Positions 61,730 to 64,000 of a DNA stretch of 64,000 nucleotides are shown in pieces. A program made the translations under genes and the position numbers. The number at the start of each line of letters is the position of its first letter. Positions within the stretch are counted from its first letter, which is position 1. A model generated the notes under the pieces. That model made no database searches. It saw only the letters and a list, made by a program, of their open reading frames with translations, and was not told the origin of the DNA. The stretch lies in the NCBI RefSeq assembly GCF_000423605.1, contig NZ_AUIH01000008.1, forward strand, positions 1-64,000, written 5' to 3'. The DNA is from Saccharospirillum impatiens DSM 12546 (GTDB taxonomy: Bacteria; Pseudomonadota; Gammaproteobacteria; Pseudomonadales; Natronospirillaceae).

Positions 61730-64000
61730 ATGGCACACGATATCGATCCGATTGAAACGCAGGAATGGCTTGATGCCCTGGCGTCGGTTATGCGCGAAGA
61801 AGGCAACGACCGCGCGCAGTTTCTGCTCAAACGCTTGTCCGACAACATCACCAAGGGCGGTCCGGATGTACCCTTTGCGCTGAACACACCGTTCCGCAAC
61901 ACCATTACGCTGGATGAAGAACCCAAGTATCCCGGCGACAACGACATGGAGCGTAAAATTCGCTCCATGATTCGCTGGAATGCGCTAGCAATGGTCATTC
62001 GCGCCAACAAAAGTGGTGATGAACTGGGCGGGCACATCTCCAGCTTTCAGTCCTCTGCCACCCTGTATGACATGGGCTTCAACCACTTCTGGCGTGCACC
62101 GACCGACACTCACCCGGGTGACATGGTCTATTTCCAGGGCCATATCTCTCCCGGCATCTATGCGCGCTCCTTTGTTGAAGGCCGCCTGAGCGAAGATCAG
62201 CTCGACAACTTCCGTCGTGAAGTCGATGGCAAAGGCCTGTCGTCCTACCCCCACCCCTGGTTGATGCCCGACTACTGGCAGTTCCCGACCGTATCGATGG
62301 GCCTGGGTCCGATTCAGGCCATTTACCAGGCGCACGTGATGCGCTACCTTGAAAACCGCGGCGAAATCGACAAGGGCGGCAAAGTCTGGGCTTTCCTGGG
62401 TGACGGCGAAACCGATGAGCCGGAATCACTGGGTGCCATCTCGCTCGCCGGCCGTGAACACCTCGACAACCTGAACTTTGTAATTAACTGCAACCTGCAG
62501 CGCCTTGACGGTCCGGTTCGTGGTAACGGCAAGATCATTCAGGAACTGGAAGGCATGTTCCGCGGTGCTGGCTGGAATGTCATCAAGGTGGTCTGGGGCC
62601 GCCAGTGGGACAAGCTGTTTGCCAAAGACAGCAAAGGCCTGCTGCAGAAACGCATGGACGAAGTCGTCGATGGCGAACTGCAGGCGTTTAAATCACACGG
62701 CGGGGCCTACACCCGCGAACACTTCTTCGGTAAATATCCGGAACTGGCCGAAATGGTCAAGGATATGAGCGATGACGACATTTATCGCATGAACCGCGGC
62801 GGTCACGACCCCTACAAAGTTTACTCGGCTTTTGATCGCGCAGTGAACGACAACAACGGACAGCCAACGGTTATCCTGGCGCACACCGTCAAGGGTTATG
62901 GCATTGAAGCGGGTGAAGGCAAGAACGCCACTCACTCGCTGAAAAAGTTGAGCGTTGAGGATCTGAAAACCTTCCGCGATCGTTGCGGCGTGCCGATTTC
63001 CGATGAAGACCTCGAAGCGGGCAAGATTCCGTTCTACCGCCCGGACGAGAACAGCCCGGAAATGCAGTACATTCGCAAGCACCGCAACGACCTGGGCGGC
63101 TACATTCCCATGCGTCGCCAGACGGCCAAGGAAAAACTGTCGGTGCCATCGCTTGAATCCTTCGAAGCGCTGACCAAAGACAGCGGTGAACGTGAAATCT
63201 CGACCACCATGACCTTTGTGCGCCTGATTTCCACACTGATGAAAGACAAAAACATCGGTGACCGAATCGTCCCGATCGTGCCGGATGAAGCCCGTACCTT
63301 TGGTATGGAAGGCCTGTTCCGTCAGTTTGGTATCTATTCGCCCAACGGCCAGCTTTATATCCCTCAGGATAAAGGCCAGGTCATGTGGTACAAGGAAGAC
63401 GTCAAGGGTCAGATTCTGCAGGAAGGCATCAACGAGAGTGGTGCATTCAGTTCCTGGCTTTCGGCGGCAACGGCTTACAGCACTTATAACCGCCAGTTGA
63501 TCCCGTTCTACATCTACTATTCGATGTTTGGTTTCCAGCGCGTGGGCGACTTGTCCTGGGCGGCGGGTGACTTGCAGGCACGGGGTTTCCTGATCGGTGC
63601 TACTTCGGGCCGAACTACCCTCAACGGCGAAGGCTTGCAGCACCAGGATGGTCACAGCCATATTCTGGCCGGGACCATTCCAAACTGCGTCACTTACGAC
63701 TGCACCTACGGCTACGAACTGGTCACCATTGTTCAGGAAGGCATGAAGCGCATGGTCGAAGACCAGGAAAACGTCTTCTACTACATCACCACCCTGAACG
63801 AGAACTACCACAACCCGGGTCTCGATGAGTCGATGGTCGACGGCATCAAACGCGGCATGTATTTGCTCGAAGACGGTGTGAAGAAGGGCAAAAAAGCGGT
63901 TCAGTTGTTCGGTTCCGGCTCCATCCTTCAGGAAGTTCGCGCAGCGGCCACCCTGTTGCGCGATGACTACGGCGTGCAGTCTGACGTCTGGGCGGTAACC
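61730..64000 (+). CDS. aceE: Pyruvate dehydrogenase E1 component, homodimeric (partial)
   Basis: The first 757 codons of a homodimeric E1 that decarboxylates pyruvate with thiamine diphosphate and passes the acetyl group to AceF. The frame is open to the window edge; the full family length is about 887, so roughly 130 residues are missing. The thiamine site is seen as FLGDGETDEPES followed by NFVINCNLQRLDGPVRGN. Other AceE stretches are SYPHPWLMPDYWQFPTVSMG and TSGRTTLNGEGLQHQDGHSH. AGAGG lies about ten bases before ATG. It completes the path from pyruvate kinase to acetyl-CoA; aceF is expected just beyond the window. Confidence 0.96.
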   Translation, partial: MAHDIDPIETQEWLDALASVMREEGNDRAQFLLKRLSDNITKGGPDVPFALNTPFRNTITLDEEPKYPGDNDMERKIRSMIRWNALAMVIRANKSGDELGGHISSFQSSATLYDMGFNHFWRAPTDTHPGDMVYFQGHISPGIYARSFVEGRLSEDQLDNFRREVDGKGLSSYPHPWLMPDYWQFPTVSMGLGPIQAIYQAHVMRYLENRGEIDKGGKVWAFLGDGETDEPESLGAISLAGREHLDNLNFVINCNLQRLDGPVRGNGKIIQELEGMFRGAGWNVIKVVWGRQWDKLFAKDSKGLLQKRMDEVVDGELQAFKSHGGAYTREHFFGKYPELAEMVKDMSDDDIYRMNRGGHDPYKVYSAFDRAVNDNNGQPTVILAHTVKGYGIEAGEGKNATHSLKKLSVEDLKTFRDRCGVPISDEDLEAGKIPFYRPDENSPEMQYIRKHRNDLGGYIPMRRQTAKEKLSVPSLESFEALTKDSGEREISTTMTFVRLISTLMKDKNIGDRIVPIVPDEARTFGMEGLFRQFGIYSPNGQLYIPQDKGQVMWYKEDVKGQILQEGINESGAFSSWLSAATAYSTYNRQLIPFYIYYSMFGFQRVGDLSWAAGDLQARGFLIGATSGRTTLNGEGLQHQDGHSHILAGTIPNCVTYDCTYGYELVTIVQEGMKRMVEDQENVFYYITTLNENYHNPGLDESMVDGIKRGMYLLEDGVKKGKKAVQLFGSGSILQEVRAAATLLRDDYGVQSDVWAVT

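Noticed and set aside
62693-63811. 372-codon minus-strand frame opposite aceE
   Set aside because: Antisense shadow; AceE motifs are continuous on the plus strand.

Overview
The window is chromosomal DNA from a heterotrophic gammaproteobacterium. It has an Entner-Doudoroff glucose operon with HexR, a homodimeric AceE, a CIO-like cydABDC cluster and FNR- and HexR-type boxes. The gene mix would suit a marine Oceanospirillales-type organism (Saccharospirillum or Reinekea relatives), but that placement is inference. Coding density is high. No rRNA, tRNA, CRISPR array, phage or intact insertion sequence was seen.

Layout. 0.4-3.7 kb: a chemoreceptor divergent from an orphan ribose-type periplasmic binding protein. 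4.2-6.1 kb: DUF427, a histone-deacetylase-fold amidohydrolase and a DUF302 protein. 6.1-19.2 kb: a carboxylate catabolism locus with a thioesterase, acyl-CoA ligase, acyl-CoA dehydrogenase, 3-hydroxyacyl-CoA dehydrogenase, PcaF-like thiolase, IclR regulator, TAXI-TRAP transporter, an enoyl-CoA hydratase carrying a collapsed dehydrogenase half, and an SMP-30 lactonase. 19.4-27.1 kb: a prolidase, a Dpp/Opp-type peptide ABC transporter, an XRE-cupin regulator and a GAF protein. 27.4-34.8 kb: an MFS exporter, hydrolase-OsmC fusion, FMN glutamate-synthase-like protein, Hsp20 and a membrane diguanylate cyclase. 34.9-42.8 kb: sulfide:quinone oxidoreductase, 1-Cys peroxiredoxin and cydABDC. 43-51.4 kb: a DUF4032 kinase-like protein, an orphan MalK-type ATPase, MalQ, and a 1072-residue homologue of eukaryotic phosphorylase kinase alpha/beta. 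51.4-64 kb: zwf-pgl-edd-glk-eda divergent from hexR, then gap, pyk and the 5' part of aceE.

How parts work together. Glucose is phosphorylated by Glk and passes through Zwf, Pgl, Edd and Eda to pyruvate and glyceraldehyde-3-phosphate; Gap, Pyk and AceE carry it to acetyl-CoA. HexR-type boxes lie before zwf and gap. In the 6-19 kb locus, two regulatory regions carry the same spaced inverted repeat (TGCGG-N9-CCGCA type), a plausible target of the IclR protein encoded between them. The substrate should enter by the TRAP transporter, be activated to a CoA thioester and go through beta-oxidation to a 3-oxoadipyl-CoA-type thiolysis.

The DUF302, sqr and peroxiredoxin promoters share the 9-mer TATATTAGA followed by CTAA or CTAC, and the cyd promoter has the same core inverted. 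This suggests a common sulfide or redox repressor whose gene is not in the window. Two copies of a 41-bp palindromic repeat and one large composite inverted repeat are the main non-genic elements.
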